Below are positions 63,327 to 64,000 of a stretch of DNA of 64,000 nucleotides, piece by piece. The notes beneath the pieces are model-generated. The model had not been told where the DNA came from. It saw only the letters and a list, made by a program, of their open reading frames with translations, and searched no databases. The translations under genes were made by a program, and so were the position numbers. The stretch's first letter is position 1, and every line of letters starts with the position of its first letter. Where the stretch lies: positions 36,618,894-36,682,893 of the forward strand of contig CM020618.1 in assembly GCA_009829735.1 (NCBI GenBank). The letters are read 5' to 3'. Origin of the DNA: Pyropia yezoensis. Its lineage: Eukaryota; Rhodophyta; Bangiophyceae; Bangiales; Bangiaceae.

Positions 63327-64000
63327 ATGATTGTGACTATGTCTACCCAAGAGACGGAAAACGCTCAAGATGACGGATCGGGGTCGACACCGATCCCGGA
63401 CGCGATCACGAGAACCGGGACCGGCACCCCGATCGGCAACATTGAGACGCCAATGCCATCCGGCGCCGGATCAACGTTTGGTACGGCCCGAACCGCAGTG
63501 GGCGGGGGCCTGCCTCAACCGTCTTCGGCGGATCTCACTCCGACGCCACCTTCACCAGGGGATGATTCCCTGATGGCTTCGCTGGCTCGCATTGAAGCCC
63601 GGTTCTCCGGACTCGCTGCCCGTCAGGAGGGAACGGAGGACGCAATGGCAGTGTTGATGTCAACACGGCACACGACAGGACCCCATCGTATTCTTCCCGC
63701 ACCGGTACGGCGTGAACCGGCCGGACTCCTCTCAGGATCCAAAGGGGTTGTCCCCGGCGAAGTGACCCCCGGGCAACCCCAAGACACGGTGAGTTATGGA
63801 TCCGACTCGTCAGCCGAGTTGGAAGGGCCCGTCATACGGAGCGATACGCCCGGAGTACCCGGAGCGGACTCCGCGGATACACCCCGGCGGATACTTACGC
63901 CGGAGCAGAATCTGCCATGGGAGGAGGTGGTACCCTTTCTCAGTATCGTCAAGACGGAGGAGGTCAAGCGCCAGCGCGTCGGGAACCCGAAGCGACAACG
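63327..64000 (+). CDS. gag: gag of element F, 5' part, cut by the window end
   Basis: Open from ATG 63327 (or ATG 63339, 'MSTQETENAQDDGSGSTPIP') to the last base, about 224 codons. The N-terminal 100 residues are Thr/Pro/Gly-rich as in the gag of A, D and E. A helix 'LMASLARIEARFSGLAARQE' (about residues 86-105) and an acidic/Ser stretch follow. At the end a charged stretch begins ('LPWEEVVPFLSIVKTEEVKR'). The capsid domain would follow outside the window. Called gag from its place after the primer-binding site and its composition. Confidence 0.62.
   Translation, partial: MIVTMSTQETENAQDDGSGSTPIPDAITRTGTGTPIGNIETPMPSGAGSTFGTARTAVGGGLPQPSSADLTPTPPSPGDDSLMASLARIEARFSGLAARQEGTEDAMAVLMSTRHTTGPHRILPAPVRREPAGLLSGSKGVVPGEVTPGQPQDTVSYGSDSSAELEGPVIRSDTPGVPGADSADTPRRILTPEQNLPWEEVVPFLSIVKTEEVKRQRVGNPKRQ

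Larger units (their letters stand above)
62800..64000 (+). mobile_element. Ty3/gypsy element F, 5' end (continues beyond window)
   Basis: A primer-binding site identical to that of family A (63117-63133) is followed by a 190-bp leader and an open gag frame that runs off the window. The region before the site (from about 62800 to 63116) should be the LTR, but no second copy is present and the start could not be placed. The base pattern at its end (TAGTATAT) is unlike the TACA or CACA ends of the other families. Confidence 0.68.

Noticed and set aside
1-64000. tRNA, rRNA, CRISPR arrays, bacterial operons, plasmid features
   Set aside because: None recognised. Gene style and retroelements are eukaryotic.

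Overview
The window is eukaryotic nuclear DNA, very GC-rich, with long G and C homopolymer runs and few introns. The one host gene I can place in a family with confidence is a Yhm2-type mitochondrial carrier, and there is also a broken copper P-type ATPase. Composition, gene style and the many Ty3/gypsy elements would fit a bangiophyte red alga (Porphyra/Pyropia type). That assignment is inference, not shown by the sequence. No rRNA, tRNA, CRISPR or bacterial operon was found.

Layout. 1-17744 is a nest of Ty3/gypsy LTR retrotransposons: at least five copies of one family (A), all lying inside the gag of another element (D). It contains an LTR shared by two copies, a 2.1-kb inverted duplication (4624-6722 against 7704-9802) and a probable inversion between LTRs. 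17745-28350 is mostly host DNA. It holds a MITE-like inverted-repeat element (19198-19540), a small secreted Cys-rich protein gene (21389-21922), a four-helix membrane protein gene (26475-26933) and long GC-rich spacers. 28351-38268 is a copper P1B-ATPase gene fragment split by a 9.3-kb family-A element (E, 28531-37828). 38269-50970 is a chromodomain-type gypsy element (C) into which a 10.2-kb element of a third family (B, 38872-49037) and a solo LTR (49681-50251) inserted; both insertions have perfect 5-bp target-site duplications. 50971-62800 holds an unassigned ORF, a pogo-like DNA transposon with matching terminal repeats (53165-55697), the carrier gene (56136-57017, frame-disrupted), a kinase-fold gene (58285-60606) and a degraded Ala/Leu-rich coding region. 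62800-64000 is the 5' end of a further gypsy element (F).

The most interesting system is a third, antisense ORF carried by the gypsy elements. In family A (several copies) and in the very different family B, the space between the end of pol and the 3' LTR encodes, on the opposite strand and convergent with pol, a protein of roughly 600-650 residues. It has a Trp-rich globular part and an Arg/Ser-rich tail ending 47-112 bp from the end of pol. By eye the two families' proteins share a motif order, which suggests an old conserved component of these elements. All gypsy families here in which the site is visible also share one unusual primer-binding site (TGGTGGAGCAGCAGGGG).

Relative ages: family-B insertion is young (about 2% difference between its LTRs, counted by eye); A5 is intermediate (about 4%, with the caveat that its LTRs may be recombinant); element E is older (about 9%). 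Retroelement copies are treated as fossils: most are broken.
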